DNA of 64,000 nt from Atriophallophorus winterbourni (lineage: Eukaryota; Platyhelminthes; Trematoda; Plagiorchiida; Microphallidae), in contig JACCGJ010001929.1 in NCBI GenBank assembly GCA_013407085.1, forward strand, positions 186,001 to 250,000. The letters are read 5' to 3'. The translations under genes were made by a program, and so were the position numbers. The notes beneath the pieces were generated by a model. That model saw nothing but the letters and a program-made list of their open reading frames with translations, ran no database searches and had not been told where the DNA came from. Numbering within the stretch: the first letter of the stretch is position 1; each line of letters opens with the position of its first letter. Shown here in pieces: positions 33,464 to 43,739 of this stretch.

Positions 33464-36400
33464 TCAATGCATGGAACGAATAATAAACGTTTCTAACAAA
33501 CCGGATTCATCAGCAGAAATTACGTTCGCGAAAATGACCTCGTATCTGACACTTAGAGACTTTGCGTAAGATTTGCTGGCCATCACCTCACCCGGATAAC
33601 CATTTCGTGCTAGGGTAGTAGCCAACTGGACACTTTTGCCCCAGTTGATGTAAGCAGGCTTTATCAAACCGATAATACCAGTATTTAACGAACCGCGTGT
33701 ACAGCCAATTTTGAGGGAAAGTGGCGTGCTATTTAGCAAATACTCTTCGTTAATCCCATGCAGTTTTTTCTGAACTTCCAGGCAAAAATCCAACAATCTT
33801 TCGAGATGAGAATTTTCGGTTGTATCCCATGGTCTTCCAGGCTCATTTTTGCTAATCACTACGATTTTATCGTTTGCTATACGTATTCTCTCCAGACCCT
33901 TGTAGCGTCTGCTCCACAACAAATCATCTATCATACAAACCGCCACGTTGACAACCTTCAGTGAGAACTGCCATTCTTCCGAACCGGAGAACCAATGTGT
34001 TGTATACAGGTTAGATAGATACAAGACAGCTATTCCGACATTATTCAACGTTGCATTACAAACATCCAAATTAACTGTAGCAGATTTCGGCGTGTCACTC
34101 AATAGCCGATCGACCACATACTGAGGCAACAATTGCCGTAGAGTGTCGTTCAACTTGTCTTGCAGCAACTCAGCCTGCTCACGACAAATTTGCAATTCTC
34201 TCATACAAAGAAAATTCAATCGACAGTTGCGATCATTCAAATTCAACATAGTCCACAGCATAAACACTGAGATCCAGGTCTCGGTAACCACGTCGTTCAC
34301 AAAACTTTCGCTTGCCAGCAAAATATGGTCTGGTTTGTCACCAACATTCTGCTTGTGTCGTTGAGAGAATCGTTCGTGGATGGACATGTAGACGGTTGCG
34401 TTGATTAACACGCCAAAGAGGCCCATCCAGTGTGGGTTTGTCGTGACTGCCATGTAATTCACAACAGCTATTAGTTGGAAACATATAACAGCGGTGTAAT
34501 AGTTTTTCGACGTATCCATCGAATCTTCTATGATCATTGTGTAAGCAATTGAATGTAACGGTGGAACGATGAGCAGAACGAATAGAATTAATTTGCGAGT
34601 GACGTTTCTGCGTAGCAGGAGGAAGACTCGTCGAAGTGCCACGTAACGAATGGATTCTACAAATCGCGTTGATGTCCATACCACACAACACACGAGAATG
34701 GCGGAACCTAGAATTTCCGACGCATGAATGATTTTGAATAGATTGCTCTGTGGTAAGCGTTTCGTGAAATGATGGGAACACATGACCATTATACTAATTA
34801 TCGTCAAGTTGGCAAAAGCATCCAACGCGGGGGCTAGTTTCAACGAGTCCACGTATATTGGATAGGTCGGATCATGAACATGGTTCAAATAGTGCCATTC
34901 AAGTTCTTTGTTGAGAAAAACATTAGTCCATCGCCCAATCGGGAGGTATTGCATCAATGTGATGTGGCGTTTAGGGTCCGCACGTAACTCAGTCACTAAT
35001 CGAAGTACCTCAGCATCGAGGATGAATAATTTATCAGCTTCAGTCATTTGTGATTTGTCAGTATTCCACGCGGACGTGGGAATATCCATATTCTGCTGCT
35101 TCGATTCTCCACTTTTGGCGCTAAGACTAAATATGCTTCTCCTCCCACTGGCGCTTAACTTTGGTAAAGTTCGGTTGGAAAAATCTTGGTTAATAAGGGT
35201 TGATCTTCGCGTGCGACCGAGGCGGATTAAATTAATCACACGAATGCATCTGCCGATAGTTCCAAGTTCAGAGCGCAATGATGACGACGAAGATCTCTCG
35301 GACATGGTAGTAATATCCTGGTGTACATAGTATGTTTGCACATGTTTGTAATCCACGAATAACTGCCCATTAACAATACGTTGTAGTTCAATGGTCACCC
35401 TTTGAGCTGGTTCTACTAAAAAGTGCGTGTGAACTTTGGCGTGGGTGCTCTCAGAAATGGTCACAAAACCAGGTGGACAAGCGTCTTTCAGTCTGGATGC
35501 GATAGTTATGTCGATTGATAGCAAATCGTAATGTATTCTGCGACAACCCCAGACCATAATTGTAGCGGATCCAGAGTGGACACCAATTTTGAGAAGAATG
35601 AGAGTGTTTCCTTCGATGGTTAAGTGTTCGTTCACACGAGTCATGTCTAGCCCTAGATCAACACAAGCTCTGGCATGATTCATTTTCGGCCTGGTCACGC
35701 CACAAGTGTAAAATGCTTTTTCAGCATCCACTCGGAGACGCTCACAACCGTGTATCTCCGCACGTTTGTCAAAATAATCCAACACATCAGAGAGAATCGT
35801 CACGAGTTTTTGTAGATCATTTTGCAAAGTAAGCTCTGGAAAGTTCACAATTTCTGCAACCAGAATGGTAATTTTCGCACCAGGTTGCTGGTATAGAAAC
35901 CGCCTACCAAATGCTTGTCTGGAGTTTTCTCTGCCGCAATATGCGTTCCAAATGTTAGGCGGCATCAACACACCTTGCAGGTTCTCTTGCGCCAGTTCTG
36001 CTTTCTTATTTCTTTTTTCTAAATGCACCGCTTGTCCCAGATAAATAAAGGCAGCTCTCCGACGAATGGTGTTCCAAAATTGCAAATGAAAACCGCCTAC
36101 AATCACAACCAAGCACGTGATGAAGCCTAAATTATTGTGAAGAGCCATTTCATCTGCATCACATAGGCGATGTCCAGTAGGTTCAATCGAGCGGCTTCTC
36201 AAAACACTTTTATTCCCAAAGGCAGTTTCGGCACACATTCCGAACTGCTGCTGAAATCCTGTCAGTACAGAGAACGCTAGTGAAAACAGTACAATCATTG
36301 TCAACGTGAGATCCAGCTTGACTGGTAAAAGTATGAATAAACAAATCAATAATTTCAGGTACGGAACAATGGCAACCCACCTGGATGTAATGTCAGCGAT

Positions 36401-36832
36401 CTCGTTAATCGCATAGACGAAAGCGGTGGTTAACAAGATGCACGAGTATCGTGTGTACCACAAATGATTATACTGGTTAAATGTATACAAATATAGAATT
36501 GACACAACAAGTAAGGCTACCAATAAAATTTGAGCAGTTCCAGGCTTTTCATGGTTCGCTATGGCTGACGCACTCGGCAATGTGGTCCAAACGGTGAACA
36601 AAAACAAAAGCAGACTTATTCGAAAATTTCGCCTTGTGTCTTGAATCGAAGCCGCATTTAGGTAGTTCTCATACACGGTTGAGTGAAATGATAAAATGGA
36701 ATTTAGATCAGTATAAACTTGAGACAATTTGTCGAGAAATGTTGACGAAGTTTCTCCAATTTGCGCCCAATTTTGTCGATGACTGAGTCGAAATATTCCT
36801 TTCCGAAGAAGCCAACCAACTTGACGTGGCAT
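33464..36832 (-). CDS. Membrane adenylyl cyclase-like protein 1, probable pseudo-cyclase
   Basis: Single-exon ORF of 1122 residues with class III membrane adenylyl cyclase layout: first membrane block (about 70-255), C1 (about 318-500), second membrane block (about 670-870) and C2 (about 930-1118). C1 keeps the scaffold (ITILVAEIVNFPEL; KIGVHSGSATIMVWG; YDLLSIDITIASRL), but both metal-binding aspartates are glutamate (E327, E371). In C2, the adenine-contact lysine and aspartate become R984 and I1062, and the catalytic asparagine and arginine become Q1069 and T1073. Length is normal for the family. ATG at 36832 is the first methionine after an in-frame TGA nine bases upstream. It is intact, so a constrained role such as scaffold or dimer partner is possible; lack of catalysis is inferred from alignment by eye. 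A second, more diverged paralogue follows at 45952-49179 on the same strand. Confidence 0.92.
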   Translation of the reverse strand: MPRQVGWLLRKGIFRLSHRQNWAQIGETSSTFLDKLSQVYTDLNSILSFHSTVYENYLNAASIQDTRRNFRISLLLFLFTVWTTLPSASAIANHEKPGTAQILLVALLVVSILYLYTFNQYNHLWYTRYSCILLTTAFVYAINEIADITSRWVAIVPYLKLLICLFILLPVKLDLTLTMIVLFSLAFSVLTGFQQQFGMCAETAFGNKSVLRSRSIEPTGHRLCDADEMALHNNLGFITCLVVIVGGFHLQFWNTIRRRAAFIYLGQAVHLEKRNKKAELAQENLQGVLMPPNIWNAYCGRENSRQAFGRRFLYQQPGAKITILVAEIVNFPELTLQNDLQKLVTILSDVLDYFDKRAEIHGCERLRVDAEKAFYTCGVTRPKMNHARACVDLGLDMTRVNEHLTIEGNTLILLKIGVHSGSATIMVWGCRRIHYDLLSIDITIASRLKDACPPGFVTISESTHAKVHTHFLVEPAQRVTIELQRIVNGQLFVDYKHVQTYYVHQDITTMSERSSSSSLRSELGTIGRCIRVINLIRLGRTRRSTLINQDFSNRTLPKLSASGRRSIFSLSAKSGESKQQNMDIPTSAWNTDKSQMTEADKLFILDAEVLRLVTELRADPKRHITLMQYLPIGRWTNVFLNKELEWHYLNHVHDPTYPIYVDSLKLAPALDAFANLTIISIMVMCSHHFTKRLPQSNLFKIIHASEILGSAILVCCVVWTSTRFVESIRYVALRRVFLLLRRNVTRKLILFVLLIVPPLHSIAYTMIIEDSMDTSKNYYTAVICFQLIAVVNYMAVTTNPHWMGLFGVLINATVYMSIHERFSQRHKQNVGDKPDHILLASESFVNDVVTETWISVFMLWTMLNLNDRNCRLNFLCMRELQICREQAELLQDKLNDTLRQLLPQYVVDRLLSDTPKSATVNLDVCNATLNNVGIAVLYLSNLYTTHWFSGSEEWQFSLKVVNVAVCMIDDLLWSRRYKGLERIRIANDKIVVISKNEPGRPWDTTENSHLERLLDFCLEVQKKLHGINEEYLLNSTPLSLKIGCTRGSLNTGIIGLIKPAYINWGKSVQLATTLARNGYPGEVMASKSYAKSLSVRYEVIFANVISADESGLLETFIIRSMH

Positions 36833-36919
36833 TTCCAGTCAGCTGATGAGCTGAGCTGTTCGGTCGATTGCGTGAAATTTGAATTCGTTGAAATCATTAC
36901 ACCTTGTGTTTGTTACACC
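36833..36919. promoter_or_regulatory. Candidate 87-bp bidirectional promoter
   Basis: Lies between the ATG of the minus-strand cyclase-like gene and the ATG at 36920 of a plus-strand ORF. No TATA box or other element is convincing. If the plus-strand gene begins at its upstream ATG (36779), the two coding regions overlap by 54 bases instead. Confidence 0.35.
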
Positions 36920-37543
36920 ATGTATCACTTTTACAATCAACATCAAATTTGGGATGCTGATGCATACATTAGCCATTTGTGCGCGTTAGAGCGCACTCTA
37001 CTGGAAAAAGCAAAGATTTCTTTGCGAAGGCAGAGCCGCTCTTTGTCATCCGGCGTTGACCATGAACGGTTGAACCGAGAAAATCATCATTCGATAACCA
37101 GGAAATTGCTCGAAAACGAGAGAGAATTTATTTTAAATGAACCCAAAAAAGTCCACGTGAATGAAGCTCACGGTGATCGAAAACAGAAGCTTGGTTATCA
37201 GCGGCGAGCAGGAAACGATGGCGTAAGCTCGCATGAAACTTACAATGTTTTATCGCGTTCCCAAACGAAAGGTCACTCATCAAATGGAGTTGCAGGACGT
37301 AGAGCGAACAGTGCAGCGCGCCCACAAGTCGGAATCACTACACGGTACAGCTTGGCAAACGGAAATCAAAATAATGTTCAACGCACAAAGCAAGCAGCAG
37401 CTGCAGGGCGTCTGAACAAGTATTACACTCGAATGCGGCTCGGAAGGGTCCCACGCATTGACCTTGTACAACCCATGTCAAGTTGGGAACTACTTGACAG
37501 CCAGTCTCACACAAACGAACCGTGGAACTTATTAGAAACGTGA
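36920..37543 (+). CDS. Unidentified basic protein, divergent from the cyclase-like gene
   Basis: Predicted 207 residues from ATG 36920. A longer in-frame start at 36779 would add 47 residues antisense to the cyclase-like gene. I do not recognise the family. The N-terminal third has a possible helical segment (DADAYISHLCALERTLLEKA), and the middle and C-terminal parts are rich in R, K, N, Q, S and H and look disordered, ending in SSWELLDSQSHTNEPWNLLE. There is no signal peptide or membrane segment. The frame is open throughout, and an AATAAA lies 73 bases past the stop. Evidence that it is real: length, composition unlike the surrounding transposons, a nearby polyadenylation signal, and the head-to-head position. 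It could still be a chance ORF or the 5' exon of a larger gene. Confidence 0.55.
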   Translation: MYHFYNQHQIWDADAYISHLCALERTLLEKAKISLRRQSRSLSSGVDHERLNRENHHSITRKLLENEREFILNEPKKVHVNEAHGDRKQKLGYQRRAGNDGVSSHETYNVLSRSQTKGHSSNGVAGRRANSAARPQVGITTRYSLANGNQNNVQRTKQAAAAGRLNKYYTRMRLGRVPRIDLVQPMSSWELLDSQSHTNEPWNLLET

Positions 37544-37615
37544 GATTAAACAGCTTGTATGATGCAAAACAGAGCACCAAAACGAGAAACATCTCTGAGT
37601 TTTAAACTGGATGGA

Positions 37616-37621
37616 AATAAA
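37616..37621 (+). promoter_or_regulatory. Possible polyadenylation signal
   Basis: AATAAA 73 bases downstream of the stop of the ORF at 36920-37543; the position suits a 3' end signal. Confidence 0.45.
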
Positions 37622-37629
37622 ATCAGTCC

Positions 37630-38525
37630 AGACAATGTCTTTTCAAAATGTTGTCCCATAACATGGTACTGGAGTATGGTTGTTAATTACGTGGAATTAT
37701 ACACGAGTGTGGCGAAATAGAACATTCTAATCATCAGTAGCATCGCATGTTCAAGATCGACGGTTCAATGTGTTATGTTTAAAAAATGAACACTTTACGA
37801 CACCACAGGATCACGGCATGAAAGAAAATATGAAAACATAGTGGTATATAACGAATAGAGTATATCAAATGTATGGCTCACGAATAACGTTCCTTTGCGT
37901 GTGTAAGTCTTATTTCGCTTTAAATATTGCCATACAAGGAGAGCTCACCGCATGTTTAGTTAGAGAATTTCAGAAAAATATGGAATGTACGGCAAAAATG
38001 ACACCGACAATCGAAACGGGATCTTGGGATTTAAAGAGATTAGGTATATCCTCCAGTAGATACGATCCTACATTGGTTCGAGTCCAATAGAAGGCTACGG
38101 CGCGATATTATAATTATTATTACCTATAGAGCTGTGTTCGTAATATCACTTGTCAATTGAAATATGGTAGGTTGTGTCAGACCAAATACCGGATGCAAGC
38201 AACTTCTCTTGAATGCGGTATCATATATGTGGTTTTAAAGAGCCATCTTGAATTCCAATTCGCCAAAATATTAAAACGGACCGCTTCGAACCGAATTTTC
38301 AAATTTGAAAGCAAAGACTGCTAATGTGTTACATATGGCACATCTAGGAAAATCAGCACTACATTGAAAACAAAGCCGTGAATCCGAAAATATCATTAAA
38401 ATGAGAAAGAATTCCAGTGCTTAATTTGTGGTTCAGTTCATTCATTCTTAGATTTATTCATAGATGATATTCAGGTAAAAAAAGTTAGACTCAAAAAATG
38501 TTAACCGAGTCGGATGGTAAAAAAT
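37630..38525. other. No gene seen
   Basis: AT-rich spacer. It contains a tRNA-like T-arm (GGTTCGAGTCC at about 38077) without the rest of a tRNA. Confidence 0.4.
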
Positions 38526-38527
38526 AT

Positions 38528-38995
38528 ATTCAAAGTAATTCAAAGTTTTAATGGTCCAAAAAGTAAATACTTTACAGTAACCACAGATTAAAAATATAGG
38601 GAATTCATAAAAACAACACAAATGTTTCATACACATGGAAAGTCAGCACGTGTATTCAGGTGCAAGGTTGGGTTTGGTCAACATATACTTGTCAAGTTCA
38701 GCCTTGAACATGTTCAGGCTTGTTGTGCAAATGATATGTGGGGGCAGGGAGTTCAATAGAAAACAGACTCTGACAGCAAAGAAAAACCTTCGACAATTTG
38801 ATCTGGAGTGTGGGATAATTAACTTGTATCCATGCTATCTGCTACCACGTGCTTCTTGCCGATGAAACAGGTGTTCAAGTGGGTGATCCACTGTATGCAG
38901 AATGTTGAAAAGCAGGATCAAGTCACCCCTGAGACGACGGTACGAAAAGTCAAAGAGGTTTAGTGTTGCAATCCGCTCCTCGTATAGCCCTTTCA
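38528..38995 (-). mobile_element. CR1-like LINE C-terminus and 3' end with (TTTGAAT)n-type tail
   Basis: Minus strand. The terminal coding part has YEERIATLNLFDFSYRRLRG, DLILLFNILHTVDHPLEHLF, NCRRFFFAVRVCFLLNSLPP and LNMFKAELDKYML. The 3' UTR contains CTTTTTGGACCATTAAAACT, then ACTTTGAAT-type repeats. A nearly matching copy lies at 61893-62228 on the plus strand and a 50-base piece at about 62895-62945. Confidence 0.8.
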
Positions 38996-38999
38996 AAAA

Positions 39000-40640
39000 T
39001 AAATAATGTTAAAAATATTGTAAAACGTGAAAACATACTTATCCATGTGAGCATCTAGTAGTTTTGTAAAGCGTCAATGTATTCAGATTGTACCAAGTGA
39101 GTATGTAAACTGTTCCACAATTTCACATTACGAACGGATAATGCGTATTTGCGGAGCTCAACATGCTGTGCTGGTGGTAAAGTTTGGTTGGTGACCACGC
39201 AGATGTGTGTTGTTGAAAAGAAGTAACACGGCTGTATGGATGATTTATTTGATTAGGCCCTGTCCACATGTAGATAAATGCTCCTTGTTGCTATCTGTAT
39301 TGGTTTGAATGTAATTTCAATATTCTAAGTCGCATTTCGTGTGAATGATTAGAAAGTCCAAAAACGAACTTTGTCGCTCTGGGCTGTGGAGTTTCCAATA
39401 CCTGAGAATCTTTTTCAACCAAAGACCCCATACCGGTATAGCATATTCGATATGAGGACGGGTATAGGTTGAAATCAATTTGCAGCTTTTAATGGCGTCA
39501 AACGAACCTAGAGATCTTCTAAGGAAATCCAAATTGCTTTCAGATTTGCTGGCATCGCTTTGCATAGTTTCCTAAGTCAGACTGAATAATCACGCCTAAA
39601 TCTTTTTTTGGAGGAAGCGGGTTTAATAACAGTTCGACCTATAGATTATTTTTGTTCAACTTGCTGTTGAGCGATAATAAGGTGGATTTCGTGGCATTCA
39701 GTGGCATTTCGTTACCTAGGAACCCGGCATAAAGTATATCGAGATCCCGTTGCAGATTCTCTATATCGGCTGTGGAGTTTATCTTAAGCAAAAGCTTTGC
39801 GTCGTCTGTGAAAATAAGCACTGGCAACCTTATTATAGTAGGTAAGTCGTTTTAATATATTAGAAACAAGAGCGGTCCGAGGACTGATCCTTGTGGGACA
39901 CCTGAGGCAATTTGAATTGACACGGATAGCTCAGATATGAATCGCACGTACATCTTACGGGGTATTAACCATTCTGTTATCCATGCGTGGAGTTCACCAT
40001 CTACTTCGTAGGAAAGGAGTTTCGACGAGAAAACTTCATGATTAACACAATCAAATGCTTTTTGAGTTACCAGCATCCAGTAGCTCGGACCAAGATTCTT
40101 TTGCTAATAGCAAGTTTGTCAGGCAAGATTGTGTTTTTCCTGAATCCATGCTGTGCTTCAGCGATTAAGTTATTGATCGCAAGGTGATTCCACAAGGCAT
40201 TAGCTATGATGAACTTCATTACGTTAGATAGCACTTGTAATAAAGCCATCGGAGGTAGTTTAGCTGATTTTTCCTGTCGCTGAAACTGTAGATTTAACTA
40301 ATCAGGGCAGTTTTACATCTTTTTGGCACGAAGCTCTGTTCGAACATTATCTGGAACACGTCACGCATCAGTATTACCAATTCTGAAGACAGATTATAGG
40401 GCATATATTGTCTATTCCGGGTACCTGTTTTCTTTATTGTCAACAATTTTGTTTTAACAATGTTGGGGGTTTCTACCTCGTTAAGTATTGACAGGCTGCA
40501 ACTGTTAGAATTTAGAAACTCTCTGTGTCGACACTTTTGAAATTGCTGATGATGATGTTGCCGAAGAACGGTTGCAAAATTTTTAAATGATGTCACTATG
40601 CCAGTAGGAGCGGCAAGTGCGGCATTCCCATTTGCTGACG
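39000..40640 (-). mobile_element. Degraded LINE reverse transcriptase (CR1-like group)
   Basis: Minus-strand pieces in order: VLSNVMKFIIANALWNHLA and AEAQHGFRKNT (about 40250-40130), QKAFDCVNHEVFSSKL and ASGVPQGSVLGPLLFLIY (40076-39852), VLIFTDDAKLLLKINS (about 39820), then thumb pieces STYTRPHIEYAIPVWG (about 39480). The active-site block reads TDDA. Frameshifts and stops are frequent. It belongs to a different family from the elements at 15-22 kb. Confidence 0.75.
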
Positions 40641-40827
40641 TGGCGGTACAATGCTTCGGGATTCATAACGAATTTTTCGACTAGACACTGATTTGGAATG
40701 AGACAGACACACTTACTTCTTAACAAGGTGTATTTGCACTGTAATGGAAAGTGTTCGTGGCCGATTGGAGAATCATAATCATGAAAAAAAGAAAGTTTGT
40801 AATGAATCGGTGAGAGAAGTTTATTGG

Positions 40828-40861
40828 TAACGTTTCGCTTGTGACTCAGAAGCTTCGTCAG
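40828..40861 (-). ncRNA. Hammerhead ribozyme-like motif, left arm
   Basis: On the minus strand the conserved core is complete: CTGACGA (40861-40855), an A, GCTTCTG, AGT loop, CACAAGC with one mismatch in stem II, and GAAA (40836-40833), then CGTTACC. A two-pair stem III (AC with GT) and a GUU cleavage triplet fit the minimal Penelope-type form. This is the most complete core of this class in the window. Confidence 0.65.
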
Positions 40862-40908
40862 GTGAATGAAACTTAAGCTTGATCTCTGTTCGTACGGACA
40901 AATTTGGT

Positions 40909-40945
40909 ATGACGAAGTTTCTGCGTCAGAAGCGAAACGTTACCA
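40909..40945 (+). ncRNA. Hammerhead ribozyme-like motif, right arm
   Basis: Stem II is a perfect seven-pair hairpin (GTTTCTG, CGT loop, CAGAAGC, with one wobble pair) followed by GAAA at 40934-40937 and CGTTACC. The first core base is A rather than C (ATGACGA), which would be expected to reduce cleavage. Confidence 0.6.
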
Positions 40946-41249
40946 ATGAACTGCTCTCAACTATTCATTACAAACTTTCTTTTTTCATGTAGTTAGTTAT
41001 AGCTGAAAGTGTTTTCGAGATGCTACAACGGAGTGCTTGAGAGTTCTATGTGTTTAGGCGTTGGGCTATACAAAACGAACCACTCGAGATTACTAAGGCA
41101 ATGCAGCCAATACGGTGGACGGATCGGACATATCAACGGTCTTGTGCCAAGTAATGTACCTGTAAAACATTCAGGCGAAACATCTTTAGTCTACGCACAG
41201 CAAATAGTACGATAGCCAAACCTGACTTTAAATATCCGGTCTTTTAAGC

Positions 41250-41550
41250 CATCTTGCAATATGCAAACGGAGATTTTGACGACAATTTCGCTTTATATCA
41301 CATAAAATGTTTTTTTATCAAGCACACTGATTTAGTGCAACTGATCAGGGTTGACCATCCTAGGAATCTGTTTGACTTGTCTCCTCATAGTTCCAACTGT
41401 GTGCATCATCTACAATCATTAACCAAAACGAGTCGCGATAAATTCTTACCTATTCCTTTACCTCGATCCTGGAGCGCGCTGCATGCAGCAGTCATCATTT
41501 CTCCATCCCATATCGTTTTTAATCAACGGTTGGACGCACATTTTTAGGGG
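41250..41550 (+). mobile_element. LINE reverse transcriptase C-terminal fragment
   Basis: The plus-strand frame ends with DHPRNLFDLSPHSSNCVHHL, FLPIPLPRSWSALHAAVI and FNQRLDAHF and resembles the C-terminal domain of Jockey/CR1-group proteins. The RTE fragment that follows directly on the minus strand may have been inserted here. Confidence 0.45.
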
Positions 41551-42690
41551 GGTGTTTAGTCAATGCCAAGAGTTTTCATATCTCTTTTGCAAACGTCTTT
41601 GTACCGCAAGTGCGGTTTTCCCAATGGTCGACGTCCTGATTTAAACTCATCATAGAGTAGATCTTTCGGAATACGATCATTCTCCATTCTATAGACATGA
41701 CCAAGCCACCGCAGGCGGCGCTGACGTAATAAGGTGAACATGCTCTGTAGACCAGATTTTGAAAGCACTTCAGCATTAGCCACTTTGTCCATCTAAATAT
41801 ATGTTCAAGATACGATGAATGCTTCGTCGATGGAAAGCATTCAGCTTTCATTCGTCTGGCGTGGGTAGTCCAGTTTTCACTAGCGGACAGTAAAGCATTT
41901 CGTACACACGCGCTGTATACCATCATCTTGGTCTTTACACTCAACTTTCGTTTATCTAAGAAACGAGAGTTCAATCGGGACAAAATGATAGCTGCTCTGC
42001 AAAGCTGCTTATCAATATCCGTGTCTAGTGAGAGGTTGAACCAAGATATGTGAAATGATGTACTGGTTCAAGCTGGCAATTTCAAACAGTGATGACTGGA
42101 GGCGATACAATCCCTTGTCCAAGGACTTTGGTTTTGCTCATGCTGATTGTTAGCCCAAATTCATTGCATGTCGACGAAAGACAGTCCATTAGCGACTGCG
42201 GGTGTTCTTTGGAGTGAGCAATATTGGTTTCATCGTCGGCAAACAGCAGTCAAGGATAAGCACATCCAGTGCCTTGGTTTCTGCCATCAACCGGTTCAGG
42301 TTGAAAAGCTTGCCATCACTTCGTGTGCCTAGGTAAATGCCTTCTGTTATGGTCCTAAAAGCGTGCTTTATAAGCAGAGCAAAGAAAATGCCGAACAGCG
42401 TGGGAGCAAGAACACACCCTTGTTTGACGCCTCGGCGAATTTCAAAGTTTCTGAACTGCAATCGTTAAAATGTACTGAGCCCTTCATGCCAGTGTGAAAC
42501 GAAATAATGAGATTGAGCAGTCTTGGGGGGGCAGCATATAAGATGATTCATTTTGAAAAGATCCTTCCTGCTGTCGTAATCGAATGCCTTCGTTAAATGG
42601 TTTTGATGTACATCAAATAAATGGGAACTCAACATCGTGTGATTTCGCTGAAATTGGTTCAATTAACAGTTGATGGAATCAGATCACCAG
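41551..42690 (-). mobile_element. RTE LINE fragment, reverse transcriptase to C-terminus
   Basis: Minus strand. DLTKAFD-like HLTKAFDYDSRKDLFKM lies near 42600, then FEIRRGVKQGCVLAPTLFGI at about 42440, SRLNSRFLDKRKLSVKTKMM at about 41975, VANAEVLSKSGLQSMFTLLR and RQRRLRWLGHVYRMEND near 41720, GRRPLGKPHLRYKDVCKRDM near 41620. It is the same family as the RTE fragment at 10628-11550 and is more complete on the 5' side. The active-site block is missing and frameshifts are frequent. Confidence 0.78.
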
Positions 42691-43735
42691 CACAATATTA
42701 AGTGATATTTGGCTATTTCTTGAAACCGTCTGTCAGCAACACGGCCTCGTTCATCAAGAAGTCATACAAGGAGGCAGCGCGCTTACAGTAGGCAACAATT
42801 GAGGTCTACGAAATACCGATTCGTTTCTAAACTAATGCTTTTTTCACCGAGGTGGATAGGACAAGTGGGTTACAAAAAGATGTAATGGCATTTGAATAAA
42901 ATACCAGTTTGTCGGATCATATCAAACTGAACTTTCGATAAATTATCAACGAACCACTTTGTATTGATTGGGCAATTATATCGACAGATAAACGTTTAGT
43001 AAATAGTTCACCGTAATCGCCAGGACTGGAGAATATGTATATGAAGCACTTTAAAAAGAACACCACAAACTATTAGGCCAACGTTATAGTGGCGCCAAGT
43101 TGATGACATTTGTTATCATACAGTGGCAACAGTTAAATGACTTCTTTAAACATTTAAATGACTTAGACCCCATGATAACGGTCACAGTGGTAGTAGAAAC
43201 TTGCACAGGCACCCTTCCATTATTGGAATGTTCGGCGCACAAAGTAGATGGTAAGATAAACCTTTAGCCGATTGAAAACCCATCGATACAGATGCTGTCC
43301 TGCGATACCCATCCGCTCATCCAAGACAGGTCTTCAAATCCATAGGTTCATCCATTTTCCATAAGATAGAACACCTACGCAGCTATGAAAAGAATGAAAA
43401 CAGGCTCATCATGAAGCCAGCCAACGGCTCACAGACCACGGCTATCCGAAGAGTTTTGTAAAACGCCCATTGTTGAAGTAAGTTAGCCAATATTCAGCTT
43501 ATACTTGATATTTAATTTGATTTTTCTAATTATTTAAAACTTAACCGCTTAACAAAAATGTTCATTTGCATGCATTTCCATCACACATACAACCCACAAG
43601 TGTTCACATGTAGCAGATTGATGCAAATTGACCGCCGATCTTGTTCTGGCCTGCGTGACTTGATTCATTGACCGGAATATGGATGGCAGTGCAGTCAGAA
43701 TATTCGGAAAGAACAAATATAATTGCTATACTTTC
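42691..43735. other. No gene seen
   Basis: AT-rich spacer before the LTR-like repeat. No supported coding region. Confidence 0.35.
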
Positions 43736-43739
43736 CGAA

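Larger units (their letters stand above)
40780..40989. repeat. 210-bp palindrome with a hammerhead motif on each arm
   Basis: Arms at 40780-40860 and 40910-40989 are reverse complements for about 80 bases with few mismatches, separated by a 49-base loop. Outer ends carry CATGAAAAAA-type and matching sequence. Each arm has a hammerhead-like motif reading outwards from the loop. It could be an inverted terminal arrangement of a Penelope-like element or an independent foldback element. Confidence 0.8.

Noticed and set aside
34338..35330. Open frames of 140-147 codons overlapping the first cyclase-like gene
   Set aside because: Shadow frames within a long real coding region, with no recognisable motifs.
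38065..38095. tRNA-like T-arm (ATTGG, TTCGAGT loop, CCAAT)
   Set aside because: No matching acceptor stem, D-arm or anticodon arm upstream; at best a chance or SINE-derived B box.
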